Of a stretch of DNA of 64,000 bases, positions 9,483-18,373 are shown piece after piece (positions within the stretch are counted from its first letter, which is position 1; each line of letters begins with the position of its first letter). The notes beneath the pieces are model-generated. The model was given only the letters and a program-made list of their open reading frames with translations. It ran no database searches and had not been told where the DNA came from. Position numbers and translations under genes: made by a program. Source of the stretch: Flavobacterium cheongpyeongense (GTDB lineage: Bacteria > Bacteroidota > Bacteroidia > Flavobacteriales > Flavobacteriaceae); NCBI RefSeq assembly GCF_003202435.1, contig NZ_QJHK01000001.1, positions 186,001 to 250,000 on the forward strand, read 5' to 3'.

Positions 9483-9628
9483 TGGTTTCTATAGATCAGT
9501 TATTTGCAAAAATAGGCGTTGGTTTCTTGTATCTTTTTGGAGATTATTGATAAGCCAGAACAAAAAAACATAGAGTTTTTTCATTTTAGTTACACGAATT
9601 TATTCATAATATCACTAAAAGTAGGTAT

Positions 9629-9654
9629 TGCTTATAAGCATCACTTTAAGTGAT
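9629..9654. promoter_or_regulatory. Two abutting palindromes before the RHS operon
   Basis: TGCTTATAAGCA (9629-9640) and ATCACTTTAAGTGAT (9640-9654) are perfect inverted repeats sharing one base. They are followed directly by ATTTGCAC, a near match to a TAnnTTTG box, 40 bp before the ATG at 9695. A dimeric regulator binding here is an inference from symmetry and position. Confidence 0.4.
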
Positions 9655-9694
9655 ATTTGCACAAAATTAAAACTTACCCAACAATGCTATTTAT

Positions 9695-10141
9695 ATGAAA
9701 AAAGAATTACTATTTGTGATATTGCTATTTTCTTTTCTAACACAGGCACAACAAAAATTAGAATTTAGTTACGACAATGCGGGAAATCAGATTACACGTG
9801 TATTGTGTTTATCATGCACTTCAAAACCTGCAAAAGAAATAAAAGAGATCGAAGCTCTTACTGAAGATGATTTGTTGAAATTTTCTCAGGAAGATGTAAT
9901 TTCCTATTACCCTAATCCGGTAAAGGAAGAACTTTACCTTGCATGGCAACTCCCGGCAGAGAATAATGTTTCTTTAATTAAGGTTTTCTCCATAACAGGG
10001 CAGTTATTAATCGAGTATAAAGTAGATGCTAAAGCAAATAGCCAAAATATTCCTTTTCAGAGTTACCCAAGTGGTATTTATGCTGTTTTGCTTAATTACA
10101 GTAATGGAGAAGAAAAATCAATTAAAATCATTAAAGAATAA
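9695..10141 (+). CDS. Small secreted protein with T9SS type A sorting domain
   Basis: A 148-residue exported protein. The signal peptide ends near LTQAQ. It is followed by a single YD/RHS-like phrase (FSYDNAGNQITR), a short linker with two cysteines (CLSC), and from about residue 70 a type IX secretion C-terminal domain (YYPNPVKEELYL, KVFSITGQLL, YPSGIYAVLL, ending KSIKIIKE). The T9SS would carry it across the outer membrane and remove the C-terminal domain. It ends 2 bp before the RHS gene, so the two are translated from one transcript. A partner role in displaying or exporting the RHS protein is an inference. Confidence 0.8.
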   Translation: MKKELLFVILLFSFLTQAQQKLEFSYDNAGNQITRVLCLSCTSKPAKEIKEIEALTEDDLLKFSQEDVISYYPNPVKEELYLAWQLPAENNVSLIKVFSITGQLLIEYKVDAKANSQNIPFQSYPSGIYAVLLNYSNGEEKSIKIIKE

Positions 10142-10143
10142 AT

Positions 10144-13100
10144 ATGAAGCAATTTTACTTTAGCCTGCTTTTTTTAGGGTTTTCTTTTTTTATGTCTGCA
10201 CAAGATATGGGAGGTATACCTGTGAAAGGTTTAATTCCTATAAAAAGAATGGATACTCCGGAAAATAATACAATTACAACTAATTCATTTAGATCTACAT
10301 CTACTGCAAAGATGCTGTCTACAGCTACAATAACACCTACGGGTAACTCTAATGAGGTAGGAATTACCGAAGGGCAATTATCAGTTTCGCTTTCAGGAGG
10401 TGCTACTTACAACATTCCTATTATGGTTCCTTCCGGAATTAATGGGGTTATTCCTCAAGTAAGTTTAGCCTATAATAGCCAGGGAGGCAATGGCATGGCC
10501 GGATATGGCTGGAATATTACCGGAGTTTCCAAAATTACAAGGATACCTGCAACAAAATTTCATGATGGTGTGATTGATGGAGTAGATTTCGACAATTTAG
10601 ATCGATTTGCTTTAGACGGACAACGACTGATAGTTAAAACCGGAACTTATGGTGCTAATGGAACCGTTTATGAAACAGAAAATTTTTCAAATATAAAAAT
10701 TACTTCTTATGGAGTACACCCTGGTGGTTCTGCTTATGGTCCTTCTTATTTTTTAGTGGAATATCCTGATGGTTCAAAGGCCTATTATGGCAATTCTACG
10801 GATTCAAGAAGTATAATGGAATATTCCATTACCTATTGGGAAAATCCACAGGGAGTTCGTATCAGTTATACTTATAATAATATCAATAACAGCTTAAGCA
10901 TTGCTACTATTAATTATGGAACATTAGGAGCAACAACTGGTATAAACAAAATTCAGTTTAATTATAATACGGCTAATAGGTCTGAAGAATTTTATGTAGG
11001 CAGTCAAAAGATTGTACAGGACAAAATTTTAAACAACATTGTTGTTACAGCTAATAGTGTTGGTTTTAGAAATTATCAATTGGCTTATAATACAAATTCT
11101 CTGGGCTATCAACGATTGACAAGTATAACCGAAAAAAGTGGTGATAATACCAAAAGCTATAACCCTACTGTTTTTACTTATGAAAACACTAATGATACAA
11201 TTGCGTATGCCAATATTACTAGTAGTTTAAGTGTTGGAAATATAACTTCTTTAAATGCAGGAACTGTATCCGGGGATTTTGATGGTGATGAAAAAATGGA
11301 GTTTATACTTTATCCAACTACTGGTACGAATAGCAAAGCTAAGTATTGGTTATTTTCGGATCTTGGTGCAGCAAATTACACCAATTTTGGATGGGAACAC
11401 AATGTAGGAGCATTTCAGGAAATTTTCCCAACCACTTGGTTAAGCTGGAATAATCACCTGATGCCTAAGCAAGGATGGACTGTCGTTAAAAGTACAGGAA
11501 GTAATTACACCTTTACAGTATATTCTAATAGTGGTACTACACCCATACTATATCAATATGAAAGGGTTGTAAATTTTCCAACTATTGAAATTCCGGACGG
11601 AACATGTGATTCTAATTGCCAGTCTGTAGGTACTATAACGACAATTTTACCTAAGAAGATAATCTCTGGTGACTTTAATGGAGATGGTTTAACTGATGTA
11701 ATTGCAATTGATAAGACTCTCGGTTATGGGTATTGCGATTGGGATAACTATGATCAAAATTGTACAACTAGAACTTCAAGTGAATCTTCTAAAAAGGTTT
11801 ATTTTATAGATCTAAAGCGGGACAATACCGGTAATTTTTTGACTTATTCTGGTGAATTGTCAACATATCTAACAGCTTCTACAAGGGTTGAAGCTGCCGA
11901 TGTTGATGGAGATGGGAAAACAGATTTTATGATTTTTGAAAATGGCAAAGTGAGCACATATACGCTTAATGATACAAACCAGTTGTCTTTATTGTCAATC
12001 TATACAGATACAAATATATCAGTCGCTAGCACTAAAACAATTATATTAGGTGATTATAATGGTGATCGTAAAACTGATTTTATCATTCCTAGTGGATATG
12101 GTTCTACAACGTGGTATAAATATACTTCTACAGGAACCAGTTTTATAAAAACGGTTCAAACTTATTCCGGAATTAGCTTTTTACAAAACAATTCTACAAA
12201 TACCTATAATTACATTGCATCAGATTATGATAAAGATGGTAAATCGGATTTAATTTTAACCAAAAGTAACCGTAATTCAGGAAATACCTCAGGTAACTTA
12301 ACTGTTACATCTTATAAAAATCTTAATGGGATTTTCAACAACAGTAGTTCAGTTGCAGCTAGTAGCCCTTATGTAGCCGATATTAACCTCAACTCACTTC
12401 CTATTTATCTCCCTACAGGAAAAGGAATTCAAAGCAAAGACAAACCTTATAACCCAACGCTGGAAATTGCGTTCTTAAGTAACAATAAAATTTTCTATTT
12501 TAATTCTGGTAAGGATAATACTAAGGATCAATTGTTACGCTCCATTAGAACAGGAAATGGTGTAACGGAGTCGATTACCTATAAACCCTTGAATTCAGAT
12601 TTTGATAGTAATACTGGCCCCTCTAGTACCATTTATAACAGCTCTTATTCAGAGGTTTACCCTAATTCCAATATTGAATCGGCTTCCAGCATGCAGGTGG
12701 TTTCTATGTTAGAAAAACAAAGTACTACAGATTATAAAAAACAGTTGTATTCCTATTATGATGCGATTTCAAATACTGAAGGTTTAGGCTTTTTAGGCTT
12801 TAAATCAACAGCTACTACCAATTGGTTTGACAATAATAATCCTATTATTTCAACAGTATCAAAATTTGATACTAACCTGCGTGGAGCAAATACCGAAAGC
12901 TATACTGTTATTGGGCAGTACAACGCCAGTAGCTACGATGCTCCGTCTGATTTTATTAGTAAATCAACATCCAGCTACACTAGTACTTTAAGTGCTGCTA
13001 AAGTATTCAATCTCAAGCTTACCAGTTCTCAACAATACAATGGACTGGAAAATACCAGCACAGAAACTTCCTCCATTGTGTATGATGTTTATAATAATCC

Positions 13101-16100
13101 AACAACATCAACAGTTACAGTAAAAGAAGGAGGTGCAACCCAACAAACTACAGTAACTAATTTGACGTATGCTACGCCTACAAGCTCTCCTTATGTTGTA
13201 GGCAGGCCTACGAATAAAACCCAAAGCGTGACAGTTTCAGGAGACACTATGACTACTGAAGAACAATACGTTTACAATACAGGTGGTTTATTGACTCAAG
13301 TGAAGAAAAAAGGACATAATACTAACTTTATTACCGAAAACAATATCTATGACTCCTTTGGCAACATTATCAAAAAAATAATTTCGGGTAATAATGTTTA
13401 TCCAAGAGAAACAATTTATGAATATGACCCTTCGGGAAGATTTTTAACCAAAAGCATTGATATAGAAGGACTAGCAACCACTTATAGTTACAATACTGCT
13501 AATGGTGTATTAAATTCTGAAACCAATCCGTATGGATTAACTACTTCGTATTTATATGATGCCTGGTTCAAGAAAACAAAGACTACAGATTACTTAGGGA
13601 AAAATAATATTTATACCTATACCCGAACTAACGAAAAGGCAAAAATAACTACAACCGGTGATGACGGCAGTTTTAATGAAGAACTCTATGATGATTTAGG
13701 ACGAAAAATAACCGTCAGTGCAAAAGACTTAAATGGGAATATCTCGAGTGTTTCTTATCTATATGATATTTATGACCGTAATTTTAAGGTAAGTGAACCC
13801 TATGACGGCAGTAGTGCCACGCAATGGAACGAAACCCAATATGATGCTTATGGCAGACCAACCCAAAATATCTCTTTTACAGGCAAAACGACAAGCATCA
13901 GTTATTCCGGTTTGACCACTACCATTAATGACGGTACTAAAACAAAATCAGTAACCAAAAATGCATTAGGCAATACAGTATCTTTGACCGATACCCCAGG
14001 CGGAACGCTTACCTATACTTATTTTGCCAATGGCAATCTAAAATCATCCAATTATAATGGAGAAGTAACGACTATTGAGCAGAATGGCTGGGGCAGAAAA
14101 ACTAAACTTACTGACCCATCGGCTGGTGAATATAATTACACTTATAATGATGTAGGGCAGGTCTTAACCGAAACAACACCTAATGGCACCACAACTTACA
14201 CCCTAAACACAGTAGGCAAACTAACGCAAAAAACAATTGTAGGAACGAATACCAACAGTACAACTACGTATGCCTATGATGCTGCCAGCAAATTACTAAC
14301 ATCCAGTACTTTTGTTGATGCCTTAGAAAATAATGCAACAACTACAACTGTTTATACGCATGACAGTAATAAAAGATTGACCTCTTCGGTTGAAACAACT
14401 CCTTATGCCAGCTTTACCAAACAACTGACTTATGATGCCTTTGGCAGGGTAGATACTGAAACTTCAACGGCTACTGCAGCTGGAAAATCAAATACCAAGA
14501 CTGGGCAGCAGACCTATAAAAACGGACAGCCCTGGCAAATAATAGACGCAGCCAATTCTCAGGTATTATGGCAAACCAATACCATTAATGCAAGAGGACA
14601 GCTTACTGGCGCGACTATGGCTAATGGAAATATTTCCATTACAAATACTTATGATTCTTACGGATTTATTTCTCAAACCAAACAGGATCGATTGATTGTT
14701 TCCCCGGGAAACATCATGACCCTTAATACGGTGTTTGAACCTCAAAAAGCAAATTTAACCAGCAGAACCAACAATTTATTCAACTGGAATGAAAGTTTTA
14801 CTTATGATGCTTTAGACCGCCTTACTTCGTTTAAAAACACCGCAGGTATAACCGAAACGCAAAGCTATGACGACCGCGGAAGGATAACCCAAAATGCAGT
14901 AGGAACTTATAATTATACCAATACTGCCAAAGCGTACCAAAACACCTCGATAACAGTTACGCCTGACGCTTTAACTCATTATCAGGTAAATCAGGAGCAA
15001 AATATTACCTATAATGTCTTTAAAAGCCCTTACCAGATTGAAGAAACAGGCAAGGATAAAATTAGTTTTACATACAATGATGCTAACAATCGTAGTACCG
15101 TATTTTATGGTAGTATCGATAACGACAAACTATTAAGACCCTTACGTAAATACTACTCTGCCGATGGCAGTATGGAGATTAAACACAATATTCAAACTGG
15201 AGCAGTAGAGTTGGTAACGTATATAGGCGGCGATGGTTACAGCGCTCCTGTAGTGTTAAAAAGTGATGGCACTACCCAAAATTATCTATATTTACAAAGG
15301 GATTATCAGGGCAGTATTGTTGCCATAAGTGATGCCACAGGACAAGTGCTGGAAAAACGTTTGTTTGATGCCTGGGGGAATGTGTTAATACAAGATGGGC
15401 CAGGAAATACATTAAACGGTCTTAGTTTGTTGGATAGAGGTTATACCGGGCATGAACATTTGCAAAGTGTAGGACTCATACACATGAACGGGCGTTTGTA
15501 TGATGCTAAACTGCACCGTTTCCTGCAGCCTGATAATTATGTACAAAATCCTGATGATACGCAAAACTATAACCGTTATGGTTATGTGCTGAATAATCCA
15601 TTAAAATACACAGATCCTAGTGGGGAGTTGTCTTTTAAGTCGGTTTTTAAAATAATTAAAAATGCTTTTAGAATAGAAATGGGATTGTTCCAGGTAGATA
15701 AAAACAGAACTTTTGGAGGACAAGTTTTGCAAATATTAGGAAGATTTACTTGGGAATCAGCGCAAACAGACCTTGGCAAATTATATACCCAAGTTAATAA
15801 TATTACTGGAAACGTTGATAGAGTAGATTATTTTGGAGGTGCTACTTTTGCCACAAATGAAAACAGTAAAAAAAGGAATGGGATTACTTTTGGTAATTAT
15901 ATTAACATTAATACAAAAGATAAAATCGAAGGAAGCTTTGAAAATAGGGTACTGACAGATCAATTGTATATGCACGAATATGGGCATACTTTAGACAGCC
16001 AGTATTGGGGAGGATTTTATTTACCTGCAATTGGTATACCAAGCGGAATAAGTTCTTGGAAATCAACTGAAGATGAACATCATCATTATTGGACTGAAAC

Positions 16101-16194
16101 AAGGGCAAATAACAAAGCTTCAAGATATTTTAAGAAACATTATGGAATTGATTGGTTGAGTTTAAGCGAATCATCGGACTATCCAACAAACTAA
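10144..16194 (+). CDS. SpvB/FG-GAP/RHS polymorphic toxin-like protein with HExxH tip
   Basis: A 2016-residue secreted protein. Order: signal peptide (…FFMSAQ); SpvB/TcdB-like N-terminal domain (about 80-340, 'QVSLAYNSQGGNGMAGYGWN'); several FG-GAP/VCBS calcium-type repeats (about 375-740, such as GDFNGDGLTDV, ADVDGDGKTDF); long YD-repeat shell (about 1080-1700); RHS core (about 1715-1825) ending YGYVLNNPLKYTDPSGE. The variable tip (about 1830-2016) contains H1944-E-Y-G-H1948, a zinc-metallopeptidase-type HExxH, followed by a His-rich HHHYWTETRAN segment that could supply a third ligand. Known RHS proteins encapsulate their tip and often release it as a toxin. Protease activity here is inferred from the motif. 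There is no T9SS domain on the protein itself. Confidence 0.85.
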   Translation: MKQFYFSLLFLGFSFFMSAQDMGGIPVKGLIPIKRMDTPENNTITTNSFRSTSTAKMLSTATITPTGNSNEVGITEGQLSVSLSGGATYNIPIMVPSGINGVIPQVSLAYNSQGGNGMAGYGWNITGVSKITRIPATKFHDGVIDGVDFDNLDRFALDGQRLIVKTGTYGANGTVYETENFSNIKITSYGVHPGGSAYGPSYFLVEYPDGSKAYYGNSTDSRSIMEYSITYWENPQGVRISYTYNNINNSLSIATINYGTLGATTGINKIQFNYNTANRSEEFYVGSQKIVQDKILNNIVVTANSVGFRNYQLAYNTNSLGYQRLTSITEKSGDNTKSYNPTVFTYENTNDTIAYANITSSLSVGNITSLNAGTVSGDFDGDEKMEFILYPTTGTNSKAKYWLFSDLGAANYTNFGWEHNVGAFQEIFPTTWLSWNNHLMPKQGWTVVKSTGSNYTFTVYSNSGTTPILYQYERVVNFPTIEIPDGTCDSNCQSVGTITTILPKKIISGDFNGDGLTDVIAIDKTLGYGYCDWDNYDQNCTTRTSSESSKKVYFIDLKRDNTGNFLTYSGELSTYLTASTRVEAADVDGDGKTDFMIFENGKVSTYTLNDTNQLSLLSIYTDTNISVASTKTIILGDYNGDRKTDFIIPSGYGSTTWYKYTSTGTSFIKTVQTYSGISFLQNNSTNTYNYIASDYDKDGKSDLILTKSNRNSGNTSGNLTVTSYKNLNGIFNNSSSVAASSPYVADINLNSLPIYLPTGKGIQSKDKPYNPTLEIAFLSNNKIFYFNSGKDNTKDQLLRSIRTGNGVTESITYKPLNSDFDSNTGPSSTIYNSSYSEVYPNSNIESASSMQVVSMLEKQSTTDYKKQLYSYYDAISNTEGLGFLGFKSTATTNWFDNNNPIISTVSKFDTNLRGANTESYTVIGQYNASSYDAPSDFISKSTSSYTSTLSAAKVFNLKLTSSQQYNGLENTSTETSSIVYDVYNNPTTSTVTVKEGGATQQTTVTNLTYATPTSSPYVVGRPTNKTQSVTVSGDTMTTEEQYVYNTGGLLTQVKKKGHNTNFITENNIYDSFGNIIKKIISGNNVYPRETIYEYDPSGRFLTKSIDIEGLATTYSYNTANGVLNSETNPYGLTTSYLYDAWFKKTKTTDYLGKNNIYTYTRTNEKAKITTTGDDGSFNEELYDDLGRKITVSAKDLNGNISSVSYLYDIYDRNFKVSEPYDGSSATQWNETQYDAYGRPTQNISFTGKTTSISYSGLTTTINDGTKTKSVTKNALGNTVSLTDTPGGTLTYTYFANGNLKSSNYNGEVTTIEQNGWGRKTKLTDPSAGEYNYTYNDVGQVLTETTPNGTTTYTLNTVGKLTQKTIVGTNTNSTTTYAYDAASKLLTSSTFVDALENNATTTTVYTHDSNKRLTSSVETTPYASFTKQLTYDAFGRVDTETSTATAAGKSNTKTGQQTYKNGQPWQIIDAANSQVLWQTNTINARGQLTGATMANGNISITNTYDSYGFISQTKQDRLIVSPGNIMTLNTVFEPQKANLTSRTNNLFNWNESFTYDALDRLTSFKNTAGITETQSYDDRGRITQNAVGTYNYTNTAKAYQNTSITVTPDALTHYQVNQEQNITYNVFKSPYQIEETGKDKISFTYNDANNRSTVFYGSIDNDKLLRPLRKYYSADGSMEIKHNIQTGAVELVTYIGGDGYSAPVVLKSDGTTQNYLYLQRDYQGSIVAISDATGQVLEKRLFDAWGNVLIQDGPGNTLNGLSLLDRGYTGHEHLQSVGLIHMNGRLYDAKLHRFLQPDNYVQNPDDTQNYNRYGYVLNNPLKYTDPSGELSFKSVFKIIKNAFRIEMGLFQVDKNRTFGGQVLQILGRFTWESAQTDLGKLYTQVNNITGNVDRVDYFGGATFATNENSKKRNGITFGNYININTKDKIEGSFENRVLTDQLYMHEYGHTLDSQYWGGFYLPAIGIPSGISSWKSTEDEHHHYWTETRANNKASRYFKKHYGIDWLSLSESSDYPTN

Positions 16195-16208
16195 AAAAAC
16201 AGATTATT

Positions 16209-16625
16209 ATGAAAAATATATATTTAAAAGCATTACTTGTGTTATGTTTATTTTCAAGTTGTGAAGAGGCAAAGTTTACTGTTTATACTATTATTGTCAA
16301 AAATAAATCCAATCATAATATTCAATTTTTTGTTGCCAGGCCAGGTTCAGAGTTTTTATACCCTGATACTACACTGCCAACCAAAAAAATAGGTAGTCCT
16401 GTAATTTTTCCAAGTTTATCAGGTTATGTCGATTCGAGTATAAAGTGGGAGAAACAATATTCAAAATTGCCTTCGGACAAAATGAGTATTTATATTTTTG
16501 ATTCGGATACCTTAAAAAAATACGATTGGGAAGATGTACGGTTGAATTATAGAATTTTAAAACGATATGATTTGACATTACAAGATTTGCAAAGTACCGA
16601 TTTTTATGTCAATTATACGGAGTAG
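16209..16625 (+). CDS. Small lipoprotein, candidate immunity protein for the RHS tip
   Basis: A 138-residue protein of unrecognised family. The start at 16209 is chosen because it gives a clean lipoprotein signal (lipobox FSSC, cysteine at residue 18); an ATG at 16152 would overlap the RHS gene. The mature part is beta-rich and polar (VYTIIVKNKSNHNIQFFVA). It lies 14 bp after the RHS stop codon, where immunity genes sit in polymorphic toxin loci. A periplasmic lipoprotein would suit neutralising a periplasmic metallopeptidase. That role is inferred from position only. Confidence 0.6.
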   Translation: MKNIYLKALLVLCLFSSCEEAKFTVYTIIVKNKSNHNIQFFVARPGSEFLYPDTTLPTKKIGSPVIFPSLSGYVDSSIKWEKQYSKLPSDKMSIYIFDSDTLKKYDWEDVRLNYRILKRYDLTLQDLQSTDFYVNYTE

Positions 16626-16873
16626 CTGCGCAATCTATTGGTTCGGGTTTCAAAAATACTTCTATACTTAACAATCAATTTAGGATCTTTGGAGGTATGT
16701 TTCAAGGTAATATTAGGCAAATAGGAAGTAGATTTACCAAAGAGTCACCTCAGACTTTACTTGGTTTAGGTGTGTCATTAGGAGCTAATGCACTTGGACG
16801 AGTAAGAAGTGTAAATTATTATGGTGGAGCAACAGTGGTGCAGCATTACACCCGCTCCGCAAAGTGTTATTAG
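16625..16873 (+). pseudogene. Remnant of a second RHS toxin tip
   Basis: A frame open through the preceding stop region encodes FGGMFQGNIRQIGSRFT, then KESPQTLLG and VRSVNYYGGATVV. It parallels the beginning of the intact tip (FGGQVLQILGRFTWES … VDRVDYFGGATFA, about residues 1860-1905 of the RHS protein). It then runs into unrelated sequence and a TAG at 16871, before any HExxH motif. It has no RHS core and no start codon, so it reads as a displaced, truncated C-terminal cassette. Confidence 0.65.
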
Positions 16874-16889
16874 AAAGCGTGAGTTGCTA

Positions 16890-16917
16890 CGCAAAGTCTC
16901 ATGACTTTGCGCATTTT
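16890..16917 (+). terminator. Hairpin in the toxin-remnant region
   Basis: CGCAAAGTC / GACTTTGCG is a 9-bp perfect stem with a TCAT loop followed by CATTTTT. It may end transcription of the RHS operon. Confidence 0.6.
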
Positions 16918-16947
16918 TAAAAGTTCTTGAAAGCCTTAAAACATGAT

Positions 16948-16968
16948 AAAAGTCTCCTGACTTTTTCC
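16948..16968 (+). terminator. Second hairpin, same core as the first
   Basis: AAAAGTC / GACTTTT with a TCCT loop and a following T tract. It shares the AAGTC…GACTT core with the hairpin 58 bp upstream. Confidence 0.5.
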
Positions 16969-17039
16969 GTGAATGTCTTAATAATTGTATTTGTTTAAAG
17001 GATTGTCGGTGCGTATGCAACTACCCAAAAAGTTCGTAG

Positions 17040-17343
17040 CAGCATACACGAAATGTTACAAAATCGGAAAACTTCACATACTCGGGCAACGATTGGAATG
17101 CCGGTTCAGGTATTTGGTTTGTGACAGATGTTAAACCTTCTGCTACAGTTATTGCGGGAAATATTAATACTGCAACTAACGAAGCTCAACTAGCTTATGA
17201 AAAGTCCTTACAAAGCCAAACAGAACCAACAGGTATGGGAATACAGCAAGTAATAGTACCGATCAGACATTACTTAGGTATCATACTTCACCTGAAAGCA
17301 TAAAAGCTATTAAAGAGTCACAAAAACTTTATACGTTGCTGTA
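17040..17343 (+). pseudogene. Second toxin-tip-like remnant
   Basis: A frame open from 17040 (after a TAG) encodes FTYSGNDWNAGSGIWFVTD, then VKPSATVIAGNI and further soluble sequence to a stop near 17301. A different frame over the last 110 bp continues LLRYHTSPESIKAIKESQ to a stop at 17343. This suggests a frameshift in one original protein. The phrase is vaguely like the start of small ADP-ribosyltransferase-type toxin domains, which is a weak impression. It has no credible start codon. It probably represents another decayed C-terminal toxin cassette. Confidence 0.5.
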
Positions 17344-17383
17344 GATTTGATATAATTCTTTAGTTTGACTACTATTGTTAAAT

Positions 17384-17424
17384 AAAATGCGTTTCTAATT
17401 CAATTTAGAAACGCATTTTTAAAT
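17384..17424. terminator. Bidirectional terminator
   Basis: AAAATGCGTTTCTAA / TTAGAAACGCATTTT is a 15-bp perfect stem, A-rich on the left and T-rich on the right. It serves the amidase gene on the minus strand and reads from the toxin-remnant side. Confidence 0.8.
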
Positions 17425-17437
17425 ATGAAATTTAAAG

Positions 17438-18343
17438 TTATTGAACCTGCTTTTTATAAATCGAATAAATAGTATCTATTGTTTTTCGATCTAAAATAGA
17501 AGAGGCGTCAGTTTGGATATAATGCAACTTAAAAGCCATTATTGCTGCTGAAAGATTTTTAGTGTTATAACCAATAATTCGCAATGCAGGTTCAATTTTA
17601 AAATCAAAAGGAGCTTCTTCTAAAATTTCATCAGGCCATATTCCGAATCCTTTTTCAGCTAATGTCTTCCATGGAAATAAGGCGCTTGGATCTTGTTTTC
17701 TGCCTGGAGCAATATCAGCATGCCCTAATATATTTTGTGTTGGAATGTTATAATCTTTTTTCAATTTTGTCAAAAGAGCAATTAAACTTCCAATTTGAGC
17801 TTCAGTAAAGGGTTTGAAACCATTATTGTCAAGTTCGATACCGATAGAGCTTGAATTTAAATCTGTATTTTTCCCCCATGTTGAAGCACCTGCATGCCAC
17901 GCCCTTAAATAATCATTTAACATCTGAACAACTTTTCCGTTTTCAGAAATTATATAGTGGGAGCTTACCTGTGTTTTTGTTTTTGTAAAAGTGCTAATGG
18001 TTTGCTGTAGGGAATCTTGTGCAGTATGATGAATGATAATGAAACTGGGTTTTCTCAGATTGAAGTTGACAGTCCCTATCCATTCTGTGCTGATACCATT
18101 TAATAAGGGTGTAGATCCTGTTTTTGATAAGGTATCTTTTACAATACCTAATTGCGTTGCGTAAGTAGTATCAATGATAACCGGGGTAGCTGGTATTGGC
18201 GCAACTTCTTTGCTTGTAATTTGATTTTCTAAAGTTTTAAGCTGCTGATCATAAACTTTTTCTGTTGTTCTGTAAGGGTTTTTTGTTCCGCAAGAAGTAA
18301 TTATAATTGCTGAAATGAGATAACAAAAATGTTTTTTTAACAT
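17438..18343 (-). CDS. N-acetylmuramoyl-L-alanine amidase lipoprotein (Amidase_2)
   Basis: A lipid-anchored peptidoglycan amidase. The lipobox ITSC puts the cysteine at residue 18. A linker of about 75 residues precedes the Amidase_2/PGRP-type domain (about 98-245). Likely zinc ligands are a histidine of IIIHHT (H105/H106), H208 in ILGHADIAPG and D218 in GRKQDPS, the AmiD/AmpD pattern. The segment SSIGIELDNNG is also typical. It should cleave the bond between MurNAc and L-alanine during cell-wall turnover. It converges on the toxin-remnant region and is separated from it by a terminator. Confidence 0.88.
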   Translation of the reverse strand: MLKKHFCYLISAIIITSCGTKNPYRTTEKVYDQQLKTLENQITSKEVAPIPATPVIIDTTYATQLGIVKDTLSKTGSTPLLNGISTEWIGTVNFNLRKPSFIIIHHTAQDSLQQTISTFTKTKTQVSSHYIISENGKVVQMLNDYLRAWHAGASTWGKNTDLNSSSIGIELDNNGFKPFTEAQIGSLIALLTKLKKDYNIPTQNILGHADIAPGRKQDPSALFPWKTLAEKGFGIWPDEILEEAPFDFKIEPALRIIGYNTKNLSAAIMAFKLHYIQTDASSILDRKTIDTIYSIYKKQVQ

Positions 18344-18373
18344 GTTTTACATTTTAAGATTAAGTAGAAATAG

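Noticed and set aside
16778..17020. Minus-strand open frame over the toxin remnants
   Set aside because: It is antisense to the first remnant and both hairpins, and its residues show no protein-family character.
17121..17303. Open frame of 60 codons starting with GTG
   Set aside because: The frame is open upstream to 17040, the start is arbitrary and the sequence continues in another frame; treated as part of a toxin-tip remnant.
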